From Bacteroidales bacterium (GTDB taxonomy: Bacteria; Bacteroidota; Bacteroidia; Bacteroidales; P3), in contig JAFVBA010000012.1 in assembly GCA_017480245.1 (NCBI GenBank), positions 1 to 64,000 of the forward strand: a stretch of DNA of 64,000 bases, written 5' to 3'. A program made the position numbers and the translations under genes. Below are positions 26,843 through 35,482 of the stretch, piece by piece. The notes under the pieces were generated by a model. The model made no database searches. It was not told where the DNA came from and saw only the letters and a list, made by a program, of their open reading frames with translations. Every line of letters starts with the position of its first letter. Position 1 is the first letter of the stretch.

Positions 26843-29518
26843 CTAAATACGTTTGAAATTTTTGTTTTCCATATACCCTACCTTGTTATCTTCAGTGCGT
26901 GCTTTAATCCACTTACTGCCGTCATCTTCAAGTATCTTTATCTTCTGCCCTTTGTACATTATAATAACGTCTTTCGCTCCCTCGTTCTTGGTTTCACGCA
27001 AATGAATATTGCTTTTCATAAGTATTGCGTTACTATTGTCATTCTGTATATTTTGGCGTACAATTCCGAAAGCCATTGCCGATAAAGAAATAACAAGAGC
27101 AAGAATTGTCATATAGAACAGCAATACCTTTTTTTTGTCATTAAATAAATAGAAAAAGAACAGCACACACGCTGCGGCAAAAAAGCCTAAAAACAAAATC
27201 AACCACACAGGCAAAGGCAATAAACCCGAAATTTGTTTTGCCCATCTGACAAGAACGAATTGCGGCATTATATAAGTATCTCCTACCAAGCGGGAACGTG
27301 TTATGTTTATGTTAAGTTGTATGTCTTTATTGGCAGGTGAAAGTTTCAAAGCCTTTTCATAGTAAAGCATTGCGCCTGCATAATCACTTGCCTTGAAACA
27401 AGAATCCGCAGTTTTGCAATATTGTTCTGACGAAGTCGCACTTCGTTTCTTTGTTATGCTGTTTTGCTGAATTGTTTGGGCAAATGATAAGTCCGATATG
27501 CCGAATAAGAATAATGTTATCAACAAAATACTTAATCCTGTCGGGATATGAATCTCGTGTTCGGGCTTTTTGACTTTCTGTTTTTTGATTTTCTTTAAAT
27601 TTTTCATCTGTTCTTCTATGGAAGATATGACTTCAACGGTGTCATTGTACAATGTAATGTCGGCGGTTGCCTCTTTGTCCTGAGAAAAACGCAAATATTG
27701 GCAGCGTTCCAATATAGTACCCAATTTTTCTACGGTGTTATTATCTACATTTAATGAAAGAAGTTCGTCTTTACAGCCCTGAATACTCAAATTAGTCCTG
27801 TCAATTTTGAATCTGTCCTCAAGGTAATTCCAAAGTGCGATAGCAGTTTCGTCTTCAAAGGATTCGTTTTCGCCTTTATCCAAAAACTTCTTCGCCTTTT
27901 TCAATCTCTTGACGGCAACTTTAGTAGATTTTTTCATCTTTACCGTAACTATGTCGGCAGAAAGGCGTTTGTGTCTTGCAAACAGCATAATTGTAACCGC
28001 CAAAAGCAATATCATTATAAAAGGTACGCAATACAAAATACCATTATCAAAAATATGAAATTCTTTGTCCCATGCCGATGTTTTGACATTGCTTTTTATA
28101 TTCATATTTCTGTATTTCAGTCTTGCGTCCAATTGATTGGCGTAATCGTTGCTTACATCTCCTTTCGCTACTTGTACATTATAGCCCGTTAAAGTGAGAG
28201 TATCGTAATCCCTTTTGTCTATATCGTAATATGAAATGCTTAAATCAGGTATTCTGAACTTACCTTCCACTCGCGGAATCACAATATAGCGGAATGTTCT
28301 GCTGCCTGACAATCCCGAAGCGTCCCTTTGCAAGTTGTCTGTTATCTCTGGGTCGGACAATTGGAACTCATCAGGCAAATCTAACGGCAGATTATTTATA
28401 AGAGTTAAGTTACCGCTTCCAGAAAGTGTGTAAGTAAGGTAGAAACTCTCGTAGGCTTTGGTTTGTTTTGTGGAAATATCGGACGAAACGGTGAATTTAC
28501 CTACTCCTCCGCAGTAATTATCTGGTTTTTGAGGTAATTCCTTAACATTAAACGTGATGGAGTTGGTGTAAATCTTCTTCTTAACACTTTGATACGAAGT
28601 TTGGAAAGAAGAAAAGAACGGGTCATTGAGAAATTGGTCAAAGAACGGATCACCTGTTGAGAATCTCTGTCTTTGACGTGAGGCAATGTGAGCCACAATT
28701 GACAAGGACATAGGTTTAATTGTTAAAGTACCACTTTTTTGAGGATAAACAATAACTTTTCTTAAGTCCGCAACTTGGTATCTCTGCCCGTTGTAAGTCT
28801 CAACACTCAAATGAGTATTTGCCTGTCTGTCCAATTCTTCCACCCAAAAGCCGTTAGAAGACGGAATCTTCTCAATCTGATACTCACTTACGGGTAAAAG
28901 AGTGTAAAGTTTGTACGTAATAATCACTTCTTCGCCTTTGACAACGTCAGTCTTGGACGGAATGGCACGGACAAACATCGCCTTATCGTCAATCTGGACT
29001 TCACGGTCAGAACTCTGTTGATTAGTCTGCGTTTGAGGTTGATTGCCGTATTGTCTTTGTTGATTTTGATATTGGCTGTACGCATTGTTTTGCTGTTGCC
29101 TTTGATTATATCCTCTTTGTGCCATTGACGGATTATTAATCGCCTTTACGGTAAGCGAATTTGAGGTATAAGTCTGTCCGTCAGCCTGAACTTTTGCAGG
29201 AGATATGGTAACAGTACCTTCTTTTTGCGCAACAAGAGTATAAGAAAACGTAACACTGGAAGACGAAGACATCTTACCGTTGATAATCGTTGTGCTGGAA
29301 GAACTTGAAGTGTAAGGACCGGCCACAATCTTCGCTCCGCTTACATTAGGTTGTATAAAATTGGACGGTTTTTTAGTATTAATGGTATAACTTACCGTAA
29401 AACCTTCATTAACTCCAACCGTTTGAGGTGCTTTTGCGGTAAAGGTTGTCTGAGCATTTGAAATAAAAAATGCCAATACACAAATGAAAAATACTAATAT
29501 ACTACCAATCTTTTTCAT
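26843..29518 (-). CDS. BatD-BatE fusion protein (aerotolerance operon)
   Basis: 891 residues. Residues 1 to about 650 are a BatD protein: a signal peptide, beta-sandwich domains (QTTFTAKAPQTVGVNEGFTVSY), a Gln-rich linker, a membrane helix near residue 490 and a cytoplasmic helical part. From about residue 665 a second signal-like helix (ILLITLFLFGISDLSFAQ) leads into a BatE-type unit. That unit holds a TPR (KASDYAGAMLYYEKALKLSP), two membrane helices and a C-terminal SH3-like domain (LRETKNEGAKDVIIMYKG to the end). In Bacteroides, BatD and BatE are separate genes. Bat proteins are linked to oxygen tolerance and probably act at the envelope; the mechanism is unknown. It overlaps batC by 17 bases. 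Confidence 0.85.
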   Translation of the reverse strand: MKKIGSILVFFICVLAFFISNAQTTFTAKAPQTVGVNEGFTVSYTINTKKPSNFIQPNVSGAKIVAGPYTSSSSSTTIINGKMSSSSSVTFSYTLVAQKEGTVTISPAKVQADGQTYTSNSLTVKAINNPSMAQRGYNQRQQQNNAYSQYQNQQRQYGNQPQTQTNQQSSDREVQIDDKAMFVRAIPSKTDVVKGEEVIITYKLYTLLPVSEYQIEKIPSSNGFWVEELDRQANTHLSVETYNGQRYQVADLRKVIVYPQKSGTLTIKPMSLSIVAHIASRQRQRFSTGDPFFDQFLNDPFFSSFQTSYQSVKKKIYTNSITFNVKELPQKPDNYCGGVGKFTVSSDISTKQTKAYESFYLTYTLSGSGNLTLINNLPLDLPDEFQLSDPEITDNLQRDASGLSGSRTFRYIVIPRVEGKFRIPDLSISYYDIDKRDYDTLTLTGYNVQVAKGDVSNDYANQLDARLKYRNMNIKSNVKTSAWDKEFHIFDNGILYCVPFIMILLLAVTIMLFARHKRLSADIVTVKMKKSTKVAVKRLKKAKKFLDKGENESFEDETAIALWNYLEDRFKIDRTNLSIQGCKDELLSLNVDNNTVEKLGTILERCQYLRFSQDKEATADITLYNDTVEVISSIEEQMKNLKKIKKQKVKKPEHEIHIPTGLSILLITLFLFGISDLSFAQTIQQNSITKKRSATSSEQYCKTADSCFKASDYAGAMLYYEKALKLSPANKDIQLNINITRSRLVGDTYIMPQFVLVRWAKQISGLLPLPVWLILFLGFFAAACVLFFFYLFNDKKKVLLFYMTILALVISLSAMAFGIVRQNIQNDNSNAILMKSNIHLRETKNEGAKDVIIMYKGQKIKILEDDGSKWIKARTEDNKVGYMENKNFKRI

Positions 29519-30182
29519 TGCTCTTGTTTTGTACGTTTTCTTTCTGTTTCTTAACGCGCGATATAGTCTGCTTTTCGTTATTCTTCATTGCGTTCATCAT
29601 TTGATTAATTTCGCTGTTGGAGTTGTTGTTTTGGTTGTCATTGTTATTATCAGGATTGTTATTATTCTTCATAAGCCACATACAAAGAGCATAATTGTAT
29701 TTGGCATTGGTGTCTTCGGGGTTAAGGATTATGGCTTGCTTGTAATCCTGTGCCGCTTTTGCCAAATATTGCATACCTTCTTCGCTTTCTTTGTTGGTTT
29801 GCGACAATCCGAACAACGCATTACCTCTGTTATATAAGGCTTTGGAAACGTCTTTTTTCTCCTTAGTGGTTTTAGGAGTCTTTTTCTCCAAATATTTGTT
29901 GTAATAATTAACTGCCTGTGCGTAATCCTTACCGCTTTCCTGCATCACGGCATTTCCCATATTGTAATTAGTCTGCGAAAACGTGGAATCCTCTTTCAAT
30001 GACTGCTTGTAATTGTTTATTGCTTCGGTATAATTTTTCTTATTATACTGACGGTTGCCTTTTCTTGCGTAAGAACGGGTTTTATCACAAGAGAAAAAAC
30101 AAAGGCAAATAAGCAGCAAAAAAGCATATTTTGATGCCCTTGAAATAAAGTGGCGTTCTACGAAATTCTTTTTTGAAAACAT
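29502..30182 (-). CDS. batC: BatC, TPR lipoprotein of the aerotolerance operon
   Basis: A TPR protein with units ARKGNRQYNKKNYTEAINNYKQ and ALYNRGNALFGLSQTNKE, and an Asn-rich, low-complexity stretch (NNNNPDNNNDNQNN) before the end. The N-terminus shows a lipoprotein-type signal with hydrophobic LLLICLCFFSC, the Cys being the likely lipid site. The start was set at ATG 30182 because that leaves a plausible signal peptide. Another in-frame ATG lies at 30251. The codons from 30182 through RHFI are derived from palindromic repeat copy 3, so the original start may have been lost to, or moved by, the insertion. Confidence 0.8.
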   Translation of the reverse strand: MFSKKNFVERHFISRASKYAFLLLICLCFFSCDKTRSYARKGNRQYNKKNYTEAINNYKQSLKEDSTFSQTNYNMGNAVMQESGKDYAQAVNYYNKYLEKKTPKTTKEKKDVSKALYNRGNALFGLSQTNKESEEGMQYLAKAAQDYKQAIILNPEDTNAKYNYALCMWLMKNNNNPDNNNDNQNNNSNSEINQMMNAMKNNEKQTISRVKKQKENVQNKSNEKDW

Positions 30183-30226
30183 TTTACTCTTTTCAGAAAA
30201 GAATTTACTGTTTTGGCACTTTGTTA
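30142..30226. repeat. AATAAAGTG-ended palindromic repeat, copy 3, overlapping the batC 5' end
   Basis: It shares TTGAAAACATTTTACTCTTT and TCAGAAAAGAATTTACTG with copies 2 and 4. It lies at the batB-batC junction and contributes the N-terminal codons of batC. Confidence 0.8.
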
Positions 30227-30266
30227 TAGCGTGATTATGAGTTGTTTTCATTACATTAAATTTTAA

Positions 30267-31304
30267 TTAATCTTTACCGAAGAATAATCTGCGATTTATA
30301 TATCTGTTTTTAGCGTTAAATATAAAGGTATCAATTAAAAGAAGTATCAAGGCAATGATTGCAGGAATATAGAAAACGGTTTGATAATCCTTGAAATTCA
30401 TTCCACCCACTGCATTTTTGTCAAGAGAGTCTATTAATTTTAAAATAGCATCCAATCCCAAAGTTGAATTAGTTGCTTTGATGTATTTGCCACCCGTTTT
30501 TGCAGCAATGTTTTTCAGTGTTCCCTCGTCCAATTTGGTTATGACGATATTGCCGTCTTTATCTTTTTTGAATGTTTCCGTTCCGTTCTCTTTGACAGGT
30601 ATTTTGGTTCCTTCGCTGCTTCCGATACCGATGCAATTGATAACTATATCTTCTTTTGCAATCTCGGAGGCTAAATCTTCACTCTGTTTTTCCAAATCCT
30701 CTCCGTCAGAAATAAGAATGATAGTGCGTGAGCGGTTTTTAGTTTTCTTCTCACCGAAACCTCTTGCAGCTGTCTGCAATGCCTGCATTATGTCCGTTCC
30801 TTGATTGTCTATAAGTTTAGTATCAATAACATCGCAAAACATTTTCGCAGTGGAGTAATCACTTGTCAATGGCAGAAAAGTAAATGCCGAACCTGCAAAA
30901 GTAACTATACCTATACGGTCGCCGTTTAATTGACTTATCAACTGGTTTATTGCCATCTTGGCTCTTTCAAGACGGTTGGGGGAAAGGTCTTGGGCAAGCA
31001 TTGAATTACTTACGTCCAAACAAATCATAATATCTGCACCTTTTCTTTCCTTGTTGCCGATTGTTGAGGCTTTTTGCGGATTGGCTGCCGCAAGAACTAA
31101 GAAAATAAAGGCAGTCATCACAAGTATAAACTTGAATCTTTGTTTGCCGAAAGACATCAGCGGTATTATGCTGTTTTGTAAATGTTTTTCTATTGCTTTA
31201 TTAAGTTTCTTTCTTTTCTGACGTTGTGCAATTATAAAGAATACAGTCATCAAAGGAACGAAACATAATAGCCATAACAGATTCGGAAACTCAAATTTCA
31301 ACAT
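30267..31304 (-). CDS. batB: BatB, von Willebrand factor A-domain membrane protein
   Basis: 345 residues. Two N-terminal membrane helices precede a VWA domain whose metal-ion-dependent adhesion site is complete: DVSNSM (the DxSxS motif), the TFAGSAF segment and SDGED. A C-terminal membrane helix follows. BatA and BatB are tandem paralogues that face the periplasm or cytoplasm from the inner membrane and are thought to bind other Bat proteins. It starts 16 bases after batA. Confidence 0.88.
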   Translation of the reverse strand: MLKFEFPNLLWLLCFVPLMTVFFIIAQRQKRKKLNKAIEKHLQNSIIPLMSFGKQRFKFILVMTAFIFLVLAAANPQKASTIGNKERKGADIMICLDVSNSMLAQDLSPNRLERAKMAINQLISQLNGDRIGIVTFAGSAFTFLPLTSDYSTAKMFCDVIDTKLIDNQGTDIMQALQTAARGFGEKKTKNRSRTIILISDGEDLEKQSEDLASEIAKEDIVINCIGIGSSEGTKIPVKENGTETFKKDKDGNIVITKLDEGTLKNIAAKTGGKYIKATNSTLGLDAILKLIDSLDKNAVGGMNFKDYQTVFYIPAIIALILLLIDTFIFNAKNRYINRRLFFGKD

Positions 31305-31320
31305 TTCAATTCTCCTTTCA

Positions 31321-32313
31321 TTAATAGTTACGTTTCAAAACGGTATATTTCAAAAGAATTTCCACAAGTAAGAAAATCAAAGCCGCAAGTACGAATTTAA
31401 ATCCCACTTCTTGCTTTTGATTATAGACGGATAAGTTTATAATGGATTTTTCCATAGAATCAATATCTTTAAATATCTGCTCTAAAGAAGCATTCTTGGT
31501 TGAACGGAAGTATTTAGCACCCGTGGTTTCGGCAATTGACTTCAAAAGCGGCTCATCTATCTTTACTTCTATCTGTTGATACTGTTTGCCGAAAGGTGTT
31601 TGCACAGGAAAAGGTGCAGTGCCTATCGTACCTATTCCTATTGTATAAACACGGATGCCGAACTGCTTTGCAAAACCTGCCGCTTGCATCGGGTCAATCT
31701 GTCCTGCGTTATTGTCGCCGTCCGTTATCAATATGATTGCTTTACTCTTTGCTTTGGAATCCTTCATTCTGTTAATTGCCGTAGTCAAACCGTCTCCTAT
31801 TGCAGTACCGTCTTGCAATTCTCCGCTCTTAGTTTGTTTCAAAAGTTCCAAAAGTACATTGTGGTCAATGGTAGGAGGACATTGCGTAAAGGCTTCACCA
31901 GAGAAAACAATCAAACCTATTTCGTCATTCTTGCGGTTGGCTATAAAATCTGCAGCTACTTTCTTTGCACTTTCCAGACGGTTTGGTTTAAAATCCTCTG
32001 CTAACATTGACGGCGAAACGTCCAATGCCATCACAATATCAATTCCTTCTATACTTTTATCATCTTTAGACAAAGAAAAATGCGGACGAGCTGCAGCAAT
32101 CAAAAGCAAAACAATCGCAACAATACGCAAATAATCCGGAATGTTTCTTAGTCTTACTCTCCAAGTCTTTGATGATAAAGAAAATTGTTGTGTATTTGAA
32201 TATTTGATGGGAGCAAATCTGTGTTTGTCTTTCCTTAATACAAATACCATTAAAGGAACGACTGCAATTAACGCCCAAAGAAAAACAGGATATGAAAAAG
32301 ATATGCCGTTCAT
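31321..32313 (-). CDS. batA: BatA, von Willebrand factor A-domain membrane protein
   Basis: 330 residues with the same layout as BatB: membrane helices near residues 8-25 and 60-75, a VWA domain with DVSPSM, VFSGEAFTQCPPT and TDGDNN, and a final membrane helix (about residues 303-320). The MIDAS residues are present, so it should bind a divalent metal. It follows the BatD-related gene after 1 base and precedes batB, in the usual order of the Bacteroides Bat operon. Confidence 0.88.
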   Translation of the reverse strand: MNGISFSYPVFLWALIAVVPLMVFVLRKDKHRFAPIKYSNTQQFSLSSKTWRVRLRNIPDYLRIVAIVLLLIAAARPHFSLSKDDKSIEGIDIVMALDVSPSMLAEDFKPNRLESAKKVAADFIANRKNDEIGLIVFSGEAFTQCPPTIDHNVLLELLKQTKSGELQDGTAIGDGLTTAINRMKDSKAKSKAIILITDGDNNAGQIDPMQAAGFAKQFGIRVYTIGIGTIGTAPFPVQTPFGKQYQQIEVKIDEPLLKSIAETTGAKYFRSTKNASLEQIFKDIDSMEKSIINLSVYNQKQEVGFKFVLAALIFLLVEILLKYTVLKRNY

Positions 32314-32314
32314 A

Positions 32315-33286
32315 TTACTTTTGATTTTGAGTATTTGTCTTTATATTTGGATTATCCGATACTTCTTCTTTATCAGAAGAGTTTTCCGTTTCATTTTCCG
32401 CAATAACACGTTTGGTATCTTTGATAAAATCTTCACTGTCCTGCAACAGATTCAAATTAGTACGTGTATCAGGAATATATTTTGCGAACTTCGCTAAATC
32501 TGACGTTGAAAAAATATTGTTAAGTTTGTTTTTATTAGAGGCAGACAGGTCTTTATCTTCCAAACTCTCCATAATCTGCCCCGTAGTCATCTCAAAAGCA
32601 TTCACATCAAAGCGTCTGTAAATATATTGCCACAAAATCTCGCTCAAAGCAATGTAATGTTGTTTTTCCTGTCCCGTCTCCAGCAAACGCGCTTGCTTCA
32701 AACGTGTAAGATTACTTAACGCTTCCTCGTCTTCAGGGATAATAACTTCTGGTTTAGGTTGTAAAATCTTAGGACGTCTGTCTTTATGACGGATAAAATA
32801 GATAACGGCAACGATTATTCCCGCAAAAATCAATCCGCCTATTGAAAACGGCAACACTTCTTTTAATGTAAAAGGAATCTTCATTAATCCTTTCAACGGC
32901 TTTACTTCAATTGTTGTCGTATCTATCGCAGGCATTTTTATATCAACCTCTGGCGAAACTATATTATATAACGGTGTTGTCAGACTCGCTTGATAAAACT
33001 GAAATTCCGGTAGTTTTATTCTTCCTTCAACAAATCCCGCAAACACATAATGATAATTTATTTTATTATCAACCGTATCTGCTTTGTTAGATATTAACTG
33101 CAATGTATCGGAGAACTTAAAATCGGAAGAGAAGTTAAGAGTTTTGTTATTTAGCGGCACAGAAAAAGAATATTCTATCGGATCGCCAATCATATATTCC
33201 TTCTTATCCGCAACACCTTTTATATTTTGAGCCGACAGATGCGTAAAACAAATCACACATATAATTATATACAGAACCTTTTTCAT
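32315..33286 (-). CDS. BatD-related membrane protein of the Bat operon
   Basis: 323 residues: a signal peptide (ending HLSAQ), a beta-rich periplasmic domain of about 120 residues, one membrane helix (about residues 147-167) and a cytoplasmic helical part (SNLTRLKQARLLETGQEKQHYIALSEILWQYIYRRFDV) resembling the C-terminal helical part of BatD and DUF4381. A gene of this kind is regularly found between DUF58 and batA in Bacteroidota. Its start overlaps the DUF58 stop by 4 bases, indicating coupled translation. Function unknown. Confidence 0.78.
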   Translation of the reverse strand: MKKVLYIIICVICFTHLSAQNIKGVADKKEYMIGDPIEYSFSVPLNNKTLNFSSDFKFSDTLQLISNKADTVDNKINYHYVFAGFVEGRIKLPEFQFYQASLTTPLYNIVSPEVDIKMPAIDTTTIEVKPLKGLMKIPFTLKEVLPFSIGGLIFAGIIVAVIYFIRHKDRRPKILQPKPEVIIPEDEEALSNLTRLKQARLLETGQEKQHYIALSEILWQYIYRRFDVNAFEMTTGQIMESLEDKDLSASNKNKLNNIFSTSDLAKFAKYIPDTRTNLNLLQDSEDFIKDTKRVIAENETENSSDKEEVSDNPNIKTNTQNQK

Positions 33287-34152
33287 AATCTTTCTCTGTT
33301 AGCAAACAATTTGATTAATTCCTTTGTGTAATCCGAATCCGTAAATATATTAACGTAGTCTATTCCTAACTTTTTAAATTCGTCAGTAGTTGCTTTCTGC
33401 GTGTTAATCATATATTCCTTAAAGCGTTGCCTCGTCTGTTTATCCGAAGTATCCACCCAAATTTTTTCTTTACTCTCCAAATCTTCCGTCAATACCACAC
33501 CTAAATCCGCAAGTTCAAATTCCGCTTTGTCATTAACCAATATTGAGCAAACATCGTGCTTTCTTGCAAAGATGGAGAGACTCTTTTCAAATGTTCCGAG
33601 ACCATCGGAGATAAGAAAGCAAGTACAGTGTCTTTTGATTACATTATTAATGTATATGAAAGGCTCAACAAACGAAGTGGAGGAGTCTTTGGGTTTAAAG
33701 GAGAGCAATTCTCTGATTATTCTTAAGCAATGTGCCGAACCTTTTTTGGGAGGAATATACATCTCAACCTTATCCGAAAATAGCAATGCCCCAACTTTGT
33801 CATTGTTTGATATAGCTGAGAATGCCAAGATGGCTGCTATTTCCGTAATTGTTTCGGTCTTCAAACACGTACGGCTGCCGAATCCCGTTGAACCACTGAC
33901 ATCAATCATCAACATCAAGGCTAATTCCCTTTCTTCTTCAAATACTTTTACGAAAGGCTTATTGTAGCGTGCCGTAACGTTCCAATCAATTGACCGCACT
34001 TCATCTCCGTAAGCGTATTCGCGTACTTGGGAGAATGTCATACCTCTTCCTTTGAACGCACTTTTGTATTGTCCTGCAAAAACATTGCGCGACAATCCTT
34101 TTGCTTTGATTTCAACCTTATGAACCTTCTTTACTAATTCCGAATATTCCAT
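33283..34152 (-). CDS. DUF58-domain protein
   Basis: 289 residues with the DUF58 landmarks GQYKSAFKGRGMTFSQVREYAYGDEVRSIDWNVTARYNKPFVKVFEEERE and a VWA-like fold carrying DVSGSTGFG. DUF58 proteins are encoded next to MoxR ATPases throughout bacteria and are thought to be their partners or clients. It starts 2 bases after moxR. The lack of membrane helices suggests a cytosolic location. Confidence 0.88.
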   Translation of the reverse strand: MEYSELVKKVHKVEIKAKGLSRNVFAGQYKSAFKGRGMTFSQVREYAYGDEVRSIDWNVTARYNKPFVKVFEEERELALMLMIDVSGSTGFGSRTCLKTETITEIAAILAFSAISNNDKVGALLFSDKVEMYIPPKKGSAHCLRIIRELLSFKPKDSSTSFVEPFIYINNVIKRHCTCFLISDGLGTFEKSLSIFARKHDVCSILVNDKAEFELADLGVVLTEDLESKEKIWVDTSDKQTRQRFKEYMINTQKATTDEFKKLGIDYVNIFTDSDYTKELIKLFANRERL

Positions 34153-34154
34153 AA

Positions 34155-35138
34155 TTACGGCACATCAACACGGTTGATTATCTCATTTACTATATCTATG
34201 CTGGTTATATTCTCTGCTTCTGCTTCGTAAGTCAGACCTATACGGTGTCTTAAGACATCAGGACAAATTGCAATCACGTCTTCAGGAATTACATAGCCTC
34301 TTCTGTGTATGAAAGCGTATGCTCGGCTCGCCAAAGCCAAATTAATGGTTGCTCTCGGTGACGCTCCGTAAGCAATGTATGGTTTCAGTTTTTCCAACTT
34401 GTAATTTTCAGAAAAACGTGATGCGAAAACAATATCGGTAATATAGTTTTCAATCTTTGGGTCTAAATAAACCTGCTTTACAATGTCCTTAGCACGTTTG
34501 ATCTGTTCAATATTAACAACTTTTTGTGTTGTCGGCTCAGACATTTGTAACTTTTGATGAAGAATTTGCCGCTCCTCCTCAATTGTAGGATAGGTAACGA
34601 CAACTTTAAGCATAAATCTGTCTAACTGTGCCTCGGGTAAAGGATAAGTTCCTTCCTGTTCTATCGGGTTTTGTGTTGCAAGGACAAGGAAAGGATTGTC
34701 CAATTTGTAAGTATTTTCACCGATTGTTACTTGCTTTTCCTGCATCGCTTCCAACAATGCCGACTGAACTTTGGCTGGGGCTCTGTTTATTTCATCCGCA
34801 AGTACGAAATTTGCAAAGATTGGTCCTTGTTTTACAACGAATCCCGCATTTTGCGGATTATATATCATTGTTCCGATAACGTCTGCAGGCAATAAATCCG
34901 GTGTAAATTGTATTCGAGAAAATCCTGCGTCAATTGTTTTTGCCAAAGCCGAAATTGCAAGAGTTTTTGCTAAGCCTGGCACTCCCTCTAACAAAATATG
35001 TCCGTCTGAAAGTAAGCCTATCATCAATCGCTCTACCATTGCTTTTTGTCCGATGATAGTTTTTGAGATTTCATTTCTGATTGCTTCAATAAAAGAACTC
35101 TCTTGTTCAATCTTTTTGTTCAATTCTGTTATATCCAT
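34155..35138 (-). CDS. MoxR-family AAA+ ATPase
   Basis: 327 residues with Walker A GVPGLAKT, Walker B VLADEINRAPAKVQSALLEAMQE, the sensor segment LATQNPIEQEGTYPLPEAQLDRF, and a C-terminal helical lid (GASPRATINLALASRAYA). MoxR ATPases act as chaperones for VWA-domain proteins, fitting the BatA and BatB genes of the same operon. It is the first gene of the Bat operon (35138 down to at least 26843). A TAATTTTG -7 element lies 68 bases upstream. Confidence 0.92.
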   Translation of the reverse strand: MDITELNKKIEQESSFIEAIRNEISKTIIGQKAMVERLMIGLLSDGHILLEGVPGLAKTLAISALAKTIDAGFSRIQFTPDLLPADVIGTMIYNPQNAGFVVKQGPIFANFVLADEINRAPAKVQSALLEAMQEKQVTIGENTYKLDNPFLVLATQNPIEQEGTYPLPEAQLDRFMLKVVVTYPTIEEERQILHQKLQMSEPTTQKVVNIEQIKRAKDIVKQVYLDPKIENYITDIVFASRFSENYKLEKLKPYIAYGASPRATINLALASRAYAFIHRRGYVIPEDVIAICPDVLRHRIGLTYEAEAENITSIDIVNEIINRVDVP

Positions 35139-35205
35139 AATAATATATGTATATTTTTTGTCTGTTAATTCAAATTAAACAAACGATGTTTTTATTAAAT
35201 TATTG

Positions 35206-35213
35206 CAAAATTA
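35206..35213 (-). promoter_or_regulatory. -7 element of the Bat operon
   Basis: On the minus strand TAATTTTG is a perfect -7 match upstream of moxR. No TTTG is found at the expected -33 distance, which could mean an activated promoter. Confidence 0.5.
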
Positions 35214-35394
35214 CAATAAAAAAGTAAATAACGGTCTGTTATAAATAAATGTATGAAAGCATTTGTACATATATTCAAAGTTTTTTTAATTCAGACTTAC
35301 TAAACTAATAAACCATCCTAAATATTTATGTATATAATTTCCACTCTTTTATAATTAAAAAAATAAACATTTATAACAATTTTTTATTGTAAAA

Positions 35395-35426
35395 TCTTGT
35401 TATATGATTTTTTTTGCGTATTTTTG
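35395..35426 (+). promoter_or_regulatory. Promoter of the T9SS propeller gene
   Basis: TATTTTTG at 35419-35426 follows CTTG (35396-35399, one mismatch to TTTG) after 19 bases. The stretch 35214-35394 between the two divergent promoters is AT-rich, and nothing further was seen in it. Confidence 0.55.
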
Positions 35427-35482
35427 CGGTTTCAAACAGAAATTATATTTTGAGTATAAACAAAAAAGAATAACTAAATACT

